From positions 186,001-250,000 of the forward strand of contig WLXD01000002.1 in NCBI GenBank assembly GCA_012103255.1: a stretch of 64,000 nucleotides of DNA. The letters are read 5' to 3'. A program made the position numbers and the translations under genes. The DNA is from Acidobacteriota bacterium. Lineage in GTDB: Bacteria > Acidobacteriota > UBA890 > WLXD01. This document shows positions 8,172 through 17,333 of this stretch, piece after piece (position 1 is the first letter of the stretch; every line of letters starts with the position of its first letter). Under the pieces are notes generated by a model, which ran no database searches, was not told the DNA's origin, and was given only the letters and a program-made list of their open reading frames with translations.

Positions 8172-8561
8172 TCAGATATAGGCGATGGCCTCGATCTCGA
8201 CCCGGACGTCCTTCGGCAGGCCTACAACGGCGACGGTCGCGCGGGCAGGCGGCGTTGCCCCGAAGTAGCCGGCATAGACCTCGTTCACAGCCGCGAAATC
8301 ATCCATCGTCCGTAGGAAGATCGACGTCTTCACGACCCTCTCGAGATCAGAGCCAGCAGCATCCAGCACCGCGGTCAGGTTACGCATCACCTGGTGTACC
8401 TGGTTCTCGAGTGGCCCGTCCAGCACCTCGCCGGTCTCTGGAACGACCGGGATCTGGCCCGCCACGAACACGACTTCACGTCCCGCCGGTAGCACGACGG
8501 CTTGTGAATATGGGCCAATTGCCGACGGGGCGTTATCGGTGCTCACGATTCGATGGGACAT
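8172..8561 (-). CDS. ridA: RidA-family enamine/imine deaminase
   Basis: 129 residues, the standard length of RidA (YjgF/YER057c) proteins, trimeric enzymes that hydrolyse reactive 2-aminoacrylate-type enamines to ketoacids. Conserved features are the N-terminal APSAIGPYSQAV motif, the FVAGQIP strand, the catalytic arginine in PPARATVAV and the terminal glutamate in VEIEAIA. It starts 18 bases after the rel stop and is probably co-transcribed with it. Its substrate range cannot be told from sequence. Confidence 0.93.
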   Translation of the reverse strand: MSHRIVSTDNAPSAIGPYSQAVVLPAGREVVFVAGQIPVVPETGEVLDGPLENQVHQVMRNLTAVLDAAGSDLERVVKTSIFLRTMDDFAAVNEVYAGYFGATPPARATVAVVGLPKDVRVEIEAIAYI

Positions 8562-8579
8562 GCCGGCTCCAGGTTGGAT

Positions 8580-10772
8580 CTAGGGTGTGCGTCCACGGCG
8601 GACGGCACGAACTCCGTCCAGTGTGCTAATTGCGTTGATGATCTTGCGCAGGTGGTCGGCGCCGCTGACCTCGAGAACAACCTCGACGACGCCACGATAG
8701 AGCTCCATCTTGGACTCGATATGCCGGATGTTGCTTCCCGCCTCGGAAATCACCGCCGTGAGCTGAGCCAGCAGGCCCGGCCGGTCGTCCACCTCAACTC
8801 GGAGACGGATGGGCTGAACGGCACCGTCGGGAGGCTGCCAATCCACATCGATGCGGCGTTCATCGGTGGCGAGTAGCCGGCTCAGATTGCCGCAATCGGC
8901 CGCATGCACGGCAACGCCCTTGCCTCGCGTCACGTATCCGACAATAGGCTCACCAGGCACCGGGCCGCAGCAACGAGCCCGATACACCATGATCCCGTCC
9001 ATCCCGTGGACGCTGATGCTCTCCTGTGCGGCCCAGCCCAGCGCCCGGTCGACTAGAGTCCGGATGCGGGACGGCTTGCGCGACGCGCGCTTCTCGAGCT
9101 CTTCGTCTGGCAGGAGCCGGCCGGCGATAGTGCGCGCTTCGATTTTGCCGAAGCCAACCGCGATCACGAGATCCTCGCCGCTCGGCATGCCGAACTGTTG
9201 CCCCAATCCGGCCAGGGTGCCGTCCGACAACAGCTTCCTGAGACGCAGCCCGTACTTGCGGAGTTCCTTCTCCAGGATCCGCCGACCCACTTCAAAACTC
9301 CGCTCGCGCTCCTGTTTGTTGATCCAGTTCTTGATGCGATTCCGCGCCCGGCTCGTCGTCACCAGGTCAAGCCAGTCGCGACTCGGAGAGGCGTCTGGGC
9401 TCGTGACGATCTCGACGATGTCGCCGTTGCGCAGCGCTTGCCTCAGCGGCACCAGCTTCCCGTTCACCTTCGCCCCGGTCGTATGAAAACCGACTTCGGT
9501 GTGAATGAGAAACGCGAAATCGAGCGGAGTTGCACCGCGCGGCATCGATTTCACATCCCCCTTTGGCGTGAAAACGTAGACCTCGTCCGGATACAGATTC
9601 AGCTTCAGGGAAGCGAGGAACTCGCGCGGATCAGTGACGTCGCGCTGTTGCTCCACGAGTTGCCGCAGCCACACAAGAGGCTGAGTCTCGGCCTCCGAGT
9701 GTTCCGCCTCCTCCTTGTACAGCCAGTGAGCGGCAATCCCCTCCTCCGCTACTCGATGCATCTCCTCGGTCCGGATCTGAACCTCGAAGGGTGTTCCGCT
9801 CTCGATCAGGGTCGTGTGCAAGGACTGATACATGTTGCGCTTCGGCATGGCCACGAAGTCTTTGAAACGTCCAGGCACCGGGCTCCAGCGGTTGTGAATG
9901 ATGCCGAGGGCGGCGTAGCAGCTCCTGACCGTGTCGGTGATGACGCGGTAGGCGACGACGTCGTAGATCTGCTCGAGTCCTACCTGACTCTTCTGCATCT
10001 TCCGGTGCAAACTAAGGAGGCCCTTCACACGATGCGTGACCCGGCACGGGATGCCGTGCTCCTCCATCGTTGCGGCGATCCGGGCTTCCTTCTCCGCCGT
10101 AGTCTCGCGCGCCTGCTGCAGGCGATCTTCGACGCGCTTCGTTAGATCAACGTAGAGGTCGGGTTCCAGGTGGCGGAACGCAAGATCTTCGAGTTCCGTG
10201 TGCAGCCGCCACATACCCAATCGATGGGCGAGCGGCGCATAGATATCGAGCGTTTCCCTCGCAATCCTGATCCGCTTCGTCTCCGGCAGGTGCTCGAGGG
10301 TGCGCATGTTGTGCAGTCGATCAGCCAGCTTGACCAGCAGAACCCTGACGTCGTCGACCATCGCCAAGAGCAACTTGCGGAAATTGTCGGCCTGTTCCTG
10401 GAGTCGCGAGTTGAACGCAATCTGCCCGATCTTCGTGACGCCCGCCACGAGCTTGACGATCTCCTCGCCGAACTCCTGCTCGAGTTCCTCGGACGAGACG
10501 TTGGTGTCTTCCAGAACGTCGTGAAGAAGTCCGACCGCGATGCTGGACGCGTCCAGGTGCCAGCTACAGAGGATGTCCGCGACCGCCAGCGGATGCTCCA
10601 CGTAGGGCGCGCCCGACCGTCGTATCTGCCCCGAGTGAGACGCGTCGGCGCGCTCATAGGCCCGTCGCACCAGCGCGGCATCGGTCGCCGAGTGCGCGCG
10701 TTCAACGCGGCTCGCCAGCGCCTCGATATCGGCGGGTTCTGCAGCTGCTGCGGATGGGATGAGTGTCGACAC
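8580..10772 (-). CDS. rel: Bifunctional (p)ppGpp synthetase/hydrolase (Rel/SpoT)
   Basis: 730 residues from a GTG at 10770-10772 with a GGAG ribosome-binding site nine bases upstream; a longer frame opens with a TTG at 10817 but that lies in the T-rich tail of a terminator. Domains in order: HD hydrolase with intact His-Asp pair (HDVLEDT, about residue 84-90), synthetase (GRFKDFVAMPKRNMYQSLHTT), TGS, zinc-finger-like helical region (YRARCCGPVPGEPIVGY) and a C-terminal ACT domain. The HD pair and the RFKD motif, typical of two-function enzymes, predict both synthesis and hydrolysis of the alarmone. Single copy in the window. Confidence 0.95.
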   Translation of the reverse strand: MSTLIPSAAAAEPADIEALASRVERAHSATDAALVRRAYERADASHSGQIRRSGAPYVEHPLAVADILCSWHLDASSIAVGLLHDVLEDTNVSSEELEQEFGEEIVKLVAGVTKIGQIAFNSRLQEQADNFRKLLLAMVDDVRVLLVKLADRLHNMRTLEHLPETKRIRIARETLDIYAPLAHRLGMWRLHTELEDLAFRHLEPDLYVDLTKRVEDRLQQARETTAEKEARIAATMEEHGIPCRVTHRVKGLLSLHRKMQKSQVGLEQIYDVVAYRVITDTVRSCYAALGIIHNRWSPVPGRFKDFVAMPKRNMYQSLHTTLIESGTPFEVQIRTEEMHRVAEEGIAAHWLYKEEAEHSEAETQPLVWLRQLVEQQRDVTDPREFLASLKLNLYPDEVYVFTPKGDVKSMPRGATPLDFAFLIHTEVGFHTTGAKVNGKLVPLRQALRNGDIVEIVTSPDASPSRDWLDLVTTSRARNRIKNWINKQERERSFEVGRRILEKELRKYGLRLRKLLSDGTLAGLGQQFGMPSGEDLVIAVGFGKIEARTIAGRLLPDEELEKRASRKPSRIRTLVDRALGWAAQESISVHGMDGIMVYRARCCGPVPGEPIVGYVTRGKGVAVHAADCGNLSRLLATDERRIDVDWQPPDGAVQPIRLRVEVDDRPGLLAQLTAVISEAGSNIRHIESKMELYRGVVEVVLEVSGADHLRKIINAISTLDGVRAVRRGRTP

Positions 10773-10811
10773 CGCCAGACTCCGACAGCGGCGCCCTGCC
10801 TCAGGCGCCTG

Positions 10812-10840
10812 AAACAAAACGGCGTCCCGGGCGGGACGCC
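10812..10840 (-). terminator. Rho-independent terminator after secF
   Basis: On the minus strand a perfect 8-bp stem (GGCGTCCC with GGGACGCC, 10821-10840, four-base loop) is followed directly by GTTTTGTTT (10812-10820). It lies about 53 bases beyond the secF stop and ends the yajC-secD-secF unit before rel. Confidence 0.8.
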
Positions 10841-10893
10841 GCGCTAGCTCAGGATAACACCGGAGTGACGTGTCTTAGAGAGGCTCGAGCGAC

Positions 10894-12066
10894 TCAGTGA
10901 CGCTTCGCCAGGTCCCGTTTGAGCCAGAGGTAGACAATCGGACTCGCAACAAACAGCGATGAATACGTGCCCACCAGCACACCGATCAGGAGCGCAAACG
11001 CGAAGTCATTGATCACCGGTCCGCCGAAGATGAACAATCCGGTGACCACGATCAATGTGGTCACCGACGTGAGCAGCGTCCTCGACAGCGTCTGGTTCAG
11101 GCTCGTATTGAAGCGTTCGCGTAGTGGCATGCGTCGGAGCGTCGTGTTGTTTTCGCGGACGCGGTCGAAGACCACCACGGTGTCGTTGAGCGAATAGCCC
11201 ACGATCGTGAGAAACGCCGCCACAACCGGGAGATTGAATTCGCGGCCCGTCAGCGAGAACGCACCGAGCACCACGAGCACATCGTGAGCCAGCGCCGCCA
11301 CGGCGCCCACGCCGTACTTGAACTGGAATCGGTATGTGATGTACGCGAGCATGCCGACAAGCGCCCAGACGATGGCCTGGATCGTCTGGCTACGCAGCGC
11401 CCGGCCCACCTGCGCGCCGACGAAGTCGCTACCCACGATCGCGTAAGGCCCGAAGTACCCTTCTCCGCGGAAGACCCCGAGCACCGCGGCGTCGATTCCC
11501 GCAGCCTCCACCTCGCTCCAATCCGTGAACAGGCCCGCGGTAGCTTTCGCGTCGAGCAGCTTCGTCACCTCGGCCTGATAGAGGCTCTCCGCCGTTTCGG
11601 GATCTGCGGTGAGATTGAACCCGAGCGGGTTCGCCAGGATCAGCGAGGCAACGAGATCGCCACGCGAGGCCGTGTTCAGGTCCATGCCGTCCTGCGCGCC
11701 GCCGAGCAACCCGCTAAGCGCCGAGTTCACGGTAGCCACGACGGTGTCGATGTTCGACCCAGCATCGAGTCCAGGCGACTGGATAATCAGTTCGTCGGCG
11801 ATGTCATCGAACGTGCTGGAACGAAACTCCTGAATGGTCGCGTTGGCGAGTCCACCACGTTCGAGCGTGTCGCGCACCACGTTAACGTCCGGTGCTTCCG
11901 CGAAGCGGACGATCACCTGCGAGCCTCCGGCGAAGTCGATACCGAGACGTGGTCCACCCGAGGTGACCAGCGAGACGACTCCGATTCCGATCACCACCGC
12001 GGAGATCCCCGCGGCCACGAGGCGCTTGCTCAGAAAGTCGACGTTGGGATTCTTGAGAATTCGCAT
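10894..12066 (-). CDS. secF: Protein translocase subunit SecF with an enlarged periplasmic domain
   Basis: 390 residues, about 65 longer than Escherichia coli SecF. TM1 is near residues 15-35, followed by the conserved GIDFAGGSQVIVRF; the remaining five helices lie in the C-terminal half with the DTVVVFDRVREN motif. The extra length is an insertion of roughly residues 120-205 in the first periplasmic domain, just before the conserved SDFVGAQVGRALR; it contains DLNTASRGDLVASL, reminiscent of helix-hairpin-helix segments. SecF acts with SecD to use the proton gradient in late steps of protein export. It follows secD by 10 bases. Confidence 0.95.
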   Translation of the reverse strand: MRILKNPNVDFLSKRLVAAGISAVVIGIGVVSLVTSGGPRLGIDFAGGSQVIVRFAEAPDVNVVRDTLERGGLANATIQEFRSSTFDDIADELIIQSPGLDAGSNIDTVVATVNSALSGLLGGAQDGMDLNTASRGDLVASLILANPLGFNLTADPETAESLYQAEVTKLLDAKATAGLFTDWSEVEAAGIDAAVLGVFRGEGYFGPYAIVGSDFVGAQVGRALRSQTIQAIVWALVGMLAYITYRFQFKYGVGAVAALAHDVLVVLGAFSLTGREFNLPVVAAFLTIVGYSLNDTVVVFDRVRENNTTLRRMPLRERFNTSLNQTLSRTLLTSVTTLIVVTGLFIFGGPVINDFAFALLIGVLVGTYSSLFVASPIVYLWLKRDLAKRH

Positions 12067-12076
12067 CGGGAGCCTT

Positions 12077-13609
12077 TCAGATGCTGAGAGTCTGCGAGCG
12101 CCGCAGAATCCAGAGATCGAAGAGAGCGCGAGACACGAAGATCGCCGTGAACATCGACGCCATGATGCCGATCGAGAGAGTGACTGCGAAGCCCTTCACC
12201 GGACCGGTGCCAAACTGGAACAAGAAGATCGCCGCCACCAGGGTCGTGACGTTGGCGTCGATAATCGCCGAGAAAGCCTTGTTGAAGCCGGCGTCAACCG
12301 ACGAGCGCACGGTCTTGCCCAGATCCAGTTCCTCGCGGATCCGCTCGAAGATCAACACGTTCGCATCTACCGCCATGCCCACCAGCAGAATCATGCCGGC
12401 GATGCCCGGGAGCGTCAGCGCCGCACCGAGCGCGTTCATCACACCGATGACGATGATCATGTTCAGACCCAAGGCCACCAGCGCGTTGATCCCCGCTCCC
12501 TTGTAGTACAGAACCATGAAGGCCGCGACGATCGCGAGGCCCAGCACAGCCGCCAGAACGCCCTGATCGATCGATTCCTGTCCGAGCGACGGGCCGACAA
12601 ACCGCTCGCTGAGATATTCGATCGAGGCCGGTAGCGCACCCGATCGGAGAACGAGGCCGAGGTCCTGGGCCTCCTGAACGCTGTACTGCCCGCGAATGAT
12701 TGCCTGGGGCGTCGAGATGCGCTCTTCGATGGTCGGCGCCGTGCGCACGCGATCATCCAGCACGATCGCCATCTGGCGACCTACGTTGGCCCCCGTGGCA
12801 TCGCTGAACTTCCGAGACCCCTCGGTGCTGAGAGTGAAGCTGACCGCGGGGAGACCGATGTCGTCCTGACCGAGGCCCGCAGTCTTGAGGTCGCGGCCGG
12901 TGATGAGCGGGACGGAATCGACGAGATAGAAGCCGGTACCTTCGGCAGGATCCATCTGCAGGATCTCCGTACCTGGCGGGAGTTCGCCGCCGCGCGAGTC
13001 GAGAATCGCCTGACGCGTGGCCAGCGGCCCTGCCTGGACGAGCTTCAACTCGAGGAGCGCGGTGTTGCGAAGCAACGATTTGATCCGCTCCGGGTTCTCA
13101 ACGCCAGGCAACTGCACCAGAATCTGGGTACCGCCCAGTCCCAGTCGCTGAATGACTGGTTCCGCCACGCCGTACTGATCGACACGGTTGCGGATGATCT
13201 GCAGCGCCTGATTGATCGCGCCGTCCCGCTCCGCGTCCTCGGCAAGCGCCTGCATCTCGACAGACACCTCATTGCCCGATCGGCGCGCGGAGTACGTGTT
13301 GGGGTAGAACTCTCCGAGGAGTTCTGTCAGCCGAACGGCGTCCGAGTCATTGGACGCCGTCATGACGGCCGAGTTGCCCATGTAGGCGGTTTCCGGCGCC
13401 GTGATGCCCTCGTCCGCCAGTTGACGCCCGATGCCCTCGAGGTCGTCCTGAACAGTGGCCGTCACGGCCTCGTCGACATCGACGTTCAACTCGAGGTAAA
13501 TGCCGCCGCGCAGGTCGAGCCCCAGATTCATGGGCTGCGTGAGAGCAAGAAAGGCGAACACGGCCCCAAGGGCCGCGACCAGGATGAGCTTCCAACGCAA
13601 TTCTTGCAT
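12077..13609 (-). CDS. secD: Protein translocase subunit SecD
   Basis: 510 residues. TM1 (about 7-25) precedes the signature LGLDLRGGIYLELNVD; the large periplasmic P1 domain occupies about 30-320; the C-terminal block has five transmembrane helices with the motif VDANVLIFERIREEL. It forms the SecDF complex with the next gene and YajC. Order yajC-secD-secF with short spacers is the usual operon. Confidence 0.97.
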   Translation of the reverse strand: MQELRWKLILVAALGAVFAFLALTQPMNLGLDLRGGIYLELNVDVDEAVTATVQDDLEGIGRQLADEGITAPETAYMGNSAVMTASNDSDAVRLTELLGEFYPNTYSARRSGNEVSVEMQALAEDAERDGAINQALQIIRNRVDQYGVAEPVIQRLGLGGTQILVQLPGVENPERIKSLLRNTALLELKLVQAGPLATRQAILDSRGGELPPGTEILQMDPAEGTGFYLVDSVPLITGRDLKTAGLGQDDIGLPAVSFTLSTEGSRKFSDATGANVGRQMAIVLDDRVRTAPTIEERISTPQAIIRGQYSVQEAQDLGLVLRSGALPASIEYLSERFVGPSLGQESIDQGVLAAVLGLAIVAAFMVLYYKGAGINALVALGLNMIIVIGVMNALGAALTLPGIAGMILLVGMAVDANVLIFERIREELDLGKTVRSSVDAGFNKAFSAIIDANVTTLVAAIFLFQFGTGPVKGFAVTLSIGIMASMFTAIFVSRALFDLWILRRSQTLSI

Positions 13610-13637
13610 GCTGGCGATACTCCCGAACCGGGGCTGT

Positions 13638-13928
13638 TTAGCTGTCCGAATCGGCGTCTGCCAGGCTGGCGACGCTCTGTTTGGTGATCTCGATCTTGAC
13701 CTGGTCGGCGACCTTCACCCGAATCCGATCTTCTTGAATACCTGCGATCGTGCCGATGATGCCGCCGTTGGTAACCACTCGATCGCCGTTCTTCAGGTTG
13801 GCGATCATCGCGTCGTGCTGCTTCTGACGCTTCCGCACCGGGGCGATGAGAAGGAAGTAGAAAATCAGCACCATCGCCACAACGGGAATCAGCGAGGCGA
13901 TAGGGCTCTGCCCCTGCGCTGGCGTCAT
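13638..13928 (-). CDS. yajC: Preprotein translocase subunit YajC
   Basis: About 96 residues from the ATG at 13926-13928. One transmembrane helix (IASLIPVVAMVLIFYFLLIAP) is followed by the basic segment RKRQKQHDAMIANLKNGDRVVTNGG and a small beta domain, which is the YajC pattern. A GTG at 13985 would add 19 residues lacking family similarity, so the shorter form is preferred, although no strong ribosome-binding site precedes it. The 115-base gap to tgt contains a run of eight T on the coding strand (14006-14013) and a short CCCCGGTTGGGG hairpin; neither is a convincing terminator or promoter. Confidence 0.88.
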   Translation of the reverse strand: MTPAQGQSPIASLIPVVAMVLIFYFLLIAPVRKRQKQHDAMIANLKNGDRVVTNGGIIGTIAGIQEDRIRVKVADQVKIEITKQSVASLADADSDS

Positions 13929-14043
13929 CAGGAAAAGCGGTGCGTACAGTGTCCTATCTCCCGCCACCCCAACCGGGGCTGGCACACGAACGGCGAAATT
14001 CAGTCAAAAAAAAGAGAGGGGTGCGACCCGATAGAGCCGGGCG

Positions 14044-15162
14044 TTATTCCTGGCCGCTCGGAGCGCCGTCTCGCGCTACGGAAGCGCGCAATTCGGCAAA
14101 TTCGCCCGAGGCGATAGCGTGCCGGATACGCCCCATAGTGTCAAGGTAATGCCATAGGTTGTGCAGTGTCATCAGGACCCCGCCGAGCATCTCTCCGCGA
14201 AGCTTCAGGTGACGCAGATAGGCCCGCGAATATCGTCCACAAACCGGGCATCCGCACGTCGGATCGAGAGGCTCGGGGTCAGCCGCATAGCGCGCGTGCC
14301 GAATCACGATCGTACCCATGCTCGTGAACGCCATCCCGTTGCGAGCATGGCGTGTCGGAATCACGCAGTCGAATAGATCCACTCCTCGCGCGACGGCCTC
14401 GACGAGGTCTGCCGGATAGCCCATCCCCATCACGTAGCGAAGCTTGTTCCGCGGCAGTGCCGGAATCGCGGCCTCGACCGCCTCCCAGGTCTGCTCCTTC
14501 GACTCCCCCACCGCCAATCCGCCGATCGCATAGGCGTCGAAGTCGAGTTCAACGAGCCGCTCCGCGTGGGTTCTGCGTAACTCCGGAAAGACGCTCCCTT
14601 GCACAATCCCCAACAGGCCGCCTGCCAGTGTGCTCGCCAGGGGACGACTGCGTTCGGCCCAATTCTGGCTGCGCTCAACCGCGGCCGCAGCCGTTTCGTA
14701 GGGCGCCGGGCTCGCCACGCATTCATCCAGCACCATGGCCAGGTCCACACCGAGGGTGGCCTGAATCTCGATCACTGTCTCGGGTGTCAGGCGACGATGT
14801 TGGCCATCGAGAGGAGATTGAAACGTCACGCCGTCGTCGTCAATCTCGCGGCGATCCGAAAGCGACATCACCTGGTAGCCTCCGCTGTCGGTGAGAATCG
14901 GCCGCTCCCAGCCCATGAAGCGGTGCAGACCGCCGACGGCGCGAATCACTTCAAGTCCGGGGCGCTCCCACAGGTGGTAGGCATTCGAGAGCACGACTTG
15001 AGCGCCGATCGACTCGAGATCCTCCGAACGCAGTCCTTTCACGGACCCGTAAGTTCCCACCGCCATGAAGGCAGGGGTCTCGATCACGCCGTGCGGCGTC
15101 TCCAGACGGCCGGTGCGCGCAGCGGAGTCCGCGCACGAATCTTCGAGTGTGTAGCGAATCAC
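14044..15162 (-). CDS. tgt: Queuine/preQ1 tRNA-guanine transglycosylase
   Basis: 372 residues from the GTG at 15160-15162, two bases after the thiL stop, with GGGAG eight bases upstream. The open frame continues further upstream but there overlaps thiL. The enzyme exchanges guanine 34 in GUN-anticodon tRNAs for preQ1. Key motifs: nucleophile region ILTDSGGYQVMSL, the second aspartate in DLFDCVIPTRHARNG, and the zinc site CGCPVCGRYSRAYLRHL. A QueD-like gene occurs elsewhere in the window (21407), consistent with queuosine metabolism. Confidence 0.95.
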   Translation of the reverse strand: MIRYTLEDSCADSAARTGRLETPHGVIETPAFMAVGTYGSVKGLRSEDLESIGAQVVLSNAYHLWERPGLEVIRAVGGLHRFMGWERPILTDSGGYQVMSLSDRREIDDDGVTFQSPLDGQHRRLTPETVIEIQATLGVDLAMVLDECVASPAPYETAAAAVERSQNWAERSRPLASTLAGGLLGIVQGSVFPELRRTHAERLVELDFDAYAIGGLAVGESKEQTWEAVEAAIPALPRNKLRYVMGMGYPADLVEAVARGVDLFDCVIPTRHARNGMAFTSMGTIVIRHARYAADPEPLDPTCGCPVCGRYSRAYLRHLKLRGEMLGGVLMTLHNLWHYLDTMGRIRHAIASGEFAELRASVARDGAPSGQE

Positions 15163-15164
15163 CC

Positions 15165-16157
15165 CTATGACTCCCGGAAAGGGTCCCAGCCCGTGGCCCC
15201 GACCGCGATCAGGCCATTGGCGTCGCGCAGCCACACTCCAGAGTCTGCTACGAATCTGCCCAGGCAGCGTGCCGGCGCGCCGAAGGCCAGGTCGGTGGCT
15301 GCATCCGGCGCGAGTGCGCACAGCATCGCGTAGTCGTCGCCCCCTGAGAGCACGAGATCGCGCGACCGGCTGGACACGGCAGCCGCCAGTTCGGGACGGA
15401 CCATCGAGTCGAGAGTTTCCGCGGCGAGTTCGCATCCGAGTTGAGAGGCTTCGCACATCCGATGTAGGTCAAGCGCCAGCCCGTCCGAGATATCCATCAT
15501 GGCGTGTACTGATTCCGGCTTCGCCGCGGTGGCGCACCAGGCCTGCGACGTGACCGGCGCCACGTATGCATCGATCGCCGTGGCGGCCCACTCTCCGTCG
15601 GCTGGAGCGGCCCCTCTCGATAGAAGCAGTCGACCCGCAGCCGCCAGGCCGATCTCTCCCACAACCCAAACCTCATCGCCGGTGCGCGCACCGGACCGCG
15701 TCAGAGGCTCGACGCCTGTCGGCATCGTGCCGTAGACCGTCGTTACGATCGCCAACGACTCGCCGATCCCGACGTCGCCGCCAACGACTGTCGCGCCCGC
15801 GTTCTGAGCTCCCATTGCAATACCCGTCGCCAGATCATCGAGGTGTGCAACCGGCATCTCACGAGGCAATTCAACCGCGCAGACCGCGCCGAGGGGTTCA
15901 GCCCCCATCGCGAAGATATCGCTAGCGGCAGTGGTCACAGCTCTCCACCCCGCCTGCTGGGCCGACATCCAGTCGCTTCGGAAATGGACACCCTCGCGAG
16001 CGCGATCGACGGTGACCACGAGACGCCCCGCATCGACCGGCAGAACCGCAGCGTCATCGCCTGGGCCGACAATGACTCCGTCGGGATTCCTGCCGACGCG
16101 GGCCGTGATTCGCGCAACCAGCGTGCGTTCGTCGAGATCACCGACGGTTCGGCTCAT
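15165..16157 (-). CDS. thiL: Thiamine-monophosphate kinase
   Basis: 330 residues from the ATG at 16155-16157, which overlaps the stop of the preceding nucleotidyltransferase gene (ATGA). ThiL phosphorylates thiamine monophosphate to the diphosphate cofactor. Conserved motifs include VGPGDDAAVLPV (ATP/Mg site) at about residue 29-40, VGGDVGIGES and MMDISDGLALDLHRM. A ten-residue upstream extension is possible but would lie within the neighbour. It is part of the nrdR-cca-thiL-tgt chain. Confidence 0.94.
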   Translation of the reverse strand: MSRTVGDLDERTLVARITARVGRNPDGVIVGPGDDAAVLPVDAGRLVVTVDRAREGVHFRSDWMSAQQAGWRAVTTAASDIFAMGAEPLGAVCAVELPREMPVAHLDDLATGIAMGAQNAGATVVGGDVGIGESLAIVTTVYGTMPTGVEPLTRSGARTGDEVWVVGEIGLAAAGRLLLSRGAAPADGEWAATAIDAYVAPVTSQAWCATAAKPESVHAMMDISDGLALDLHRMCEASQLGCELAAETLDSMVRPELAAAVSSRSRDLVLSGGDDYAMLCALAPDAATDLAFGAPARCLGRFVADSGVWLRDANGLIAVGATGWDPFRES

Positions 16158-17332
16158 CTCGACTCGCGAGCGCGACCCTGCGCCCACCCCAATGCACTCT
16201 CAGCGGACGACCAGCGTTCGGTGATCTGACCGATTGCTGCTTCGCGGAGCAATTCGCCTAATTGCGGTCCCGGCTCGCAACCGACCGCAAGTAAGTCGTC
16301 GCCGGTCACCCATCGCGGCTCTACGGCGCGCGCCGCTTGAGGCTCTAGTGAAAGCGCCGATAGTCCCAGACCCCGCGCGAGTCGACCGGCAATCCTTGCC
16401 GCCTCCGCATCGATGAGCGTCAACGCCGCGAGTCCGCCGTCGTCCGCGCTGGATTGAGACCAAACGGCTGCCCGCGCCGCAGTACGCGCGAGCGGCCGCG
16501 GCCAGCGGCCAGCGACCAAGGCCGTCACGAGCCCGTCGACGTCTTCATCCAATCCGACTTCGAGTAGAACCGCCGCAAGTCTGCCGGCGAGCTCGACATC
16601 GCCCTCGACTGCTTCCCATGCGGCGGTCGGTGCAGATGTGGCGCGGGCGCCGGCCGACATGAAGCCCAGCTCCACCCGCCAGGCAAAGTCCAGGGCCGAG
16701 CGCCAGTAGGCTCCGGCCAGCACCGCCTGCCACTCGTTAGCCACTCGTTCGGCGGCAACGCCGGCTAGCCGCGGCGCGTTTTCACTCACGAATTCGCGGG
16801 TCCTCGGCTCGACTTCGAATCCCAGTTGAGCCATATAGCGCGCCGCCCGAAGGGTTCGAAGAGGATCGGCCGCGATGTTGGCTGCTGCAATCGCCACCAA
16901 CTGGCCCGCCTCCAGATGCGCGATACCGTCGTGACGATCAACCATCGCGTCGGAGACCGCCCCGAACTCTGCTAGCCGTAACGCAAGCGCGTTGATCGTG
17001 AAGTCACGCCGGCCGAGATCTTCATCGAGATTCCCGAGACTGCACGCAAGGTCAATCGAAACGCCACGCCACACGAAACGGTGCGTGCGCTGATGCTCAT
17101 CGCCGATGTCGGCCGGGCGCCGCCCCAGGTGTCCGGTCACGGCGTCGAGCCCGGCATCGAAGTCACCGACCACGATCACGTCGAGGTCGGCCGGTGTCCG
17201 ACCGAGCAGAGCGTCACGTACGGCCCCGCCCACGATCACGAACTCGCGTCCCGCGGCACACAGAGCGGCCAGCGTTCGGACCTGGTGCGAACGCCGCAGT
17301 TGGTCCAAGCCGTCCCAATGCAGATCGTTCAC
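16154..17332 (-). CDS. tRNA nucleotidyltransferase / poly(A) polymerase family protein
   Basis: 392 residues. The N-terminal class II nucleotidyltransferase domain has GGAVRDALLGRTPADLDVIV (GGxxR and DxD metal motif near residues 36-55) and RRDFTINALALRL, both typical of CCA-adding enzymes and PcnB; a helical neck domain (ADPLRTLRAARYMAQLGF) follows. The C-terminal half (about 225-392) is helical, without a recognisable HD phosphohydrolase motif. CCA-adding enzyme is the likelier role because no other candidate is in view, but poly(A) polymerase or A-/CC-adding specificity cannot be separated by eye. It starts one base after nrdR. Confidence 0.85.
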   Translation of the reverse strand: MNDLHWDGLDQLRRSHQVRTLAALCAAGREFVIVGGAVRDALLGRTPADLDVIVVGDFDAGLDAVTGHLGRRPADIGDEHQRTHRFVWRGVSIDLACSLGNLDEDLGRRDFTINALALRLAEFGAVSDAMVDRHDGIAHLEAGQLVAIAAANIAADPLRTLRAARYMAQLGFEVEPRTREFVSENAPRLAGVAAERVANEWQAVLAGAYWRSALDFAWRVELGFMSAGARATSAPTAAWEAVEGDVELAGRLAAVLLEVGLDEDVDGLVTALVAGRWPRPLARTAARAAVWSQSSADDGGLAALTLIDAEAARIAGRLARGLGLSALSLEPQAARAVEPRWVTGDDLLAVGCEPGPQLGELLREAAIGQITERWSSAESALGWAQGRARESR

Positions 17333-17333
17333 G

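Noticed and set aside
9198-10145. 315-codon antisense open frame over rel
   Set aside because: Opposite a clear Rel/SpoT synthetase-TGS region; no start context or motif.
10773-10817. Longer Rel start at TTG 10815-10817
   Set aside because: The codon lies in the T-rich tail of the secF terminator and lacks a ribosome-binding site, whereas GTG 10772 has GGAG upstream.
14002-14040. Run of eight T (minus strand) next to TTGACT between tgt and yajC
   Set aside because: The preceding stem is only 4 bp and separated from the T-run, and no -10 box lies at 16-18 bases from TTGACT, so neither a terminator nor a promoter is supported.
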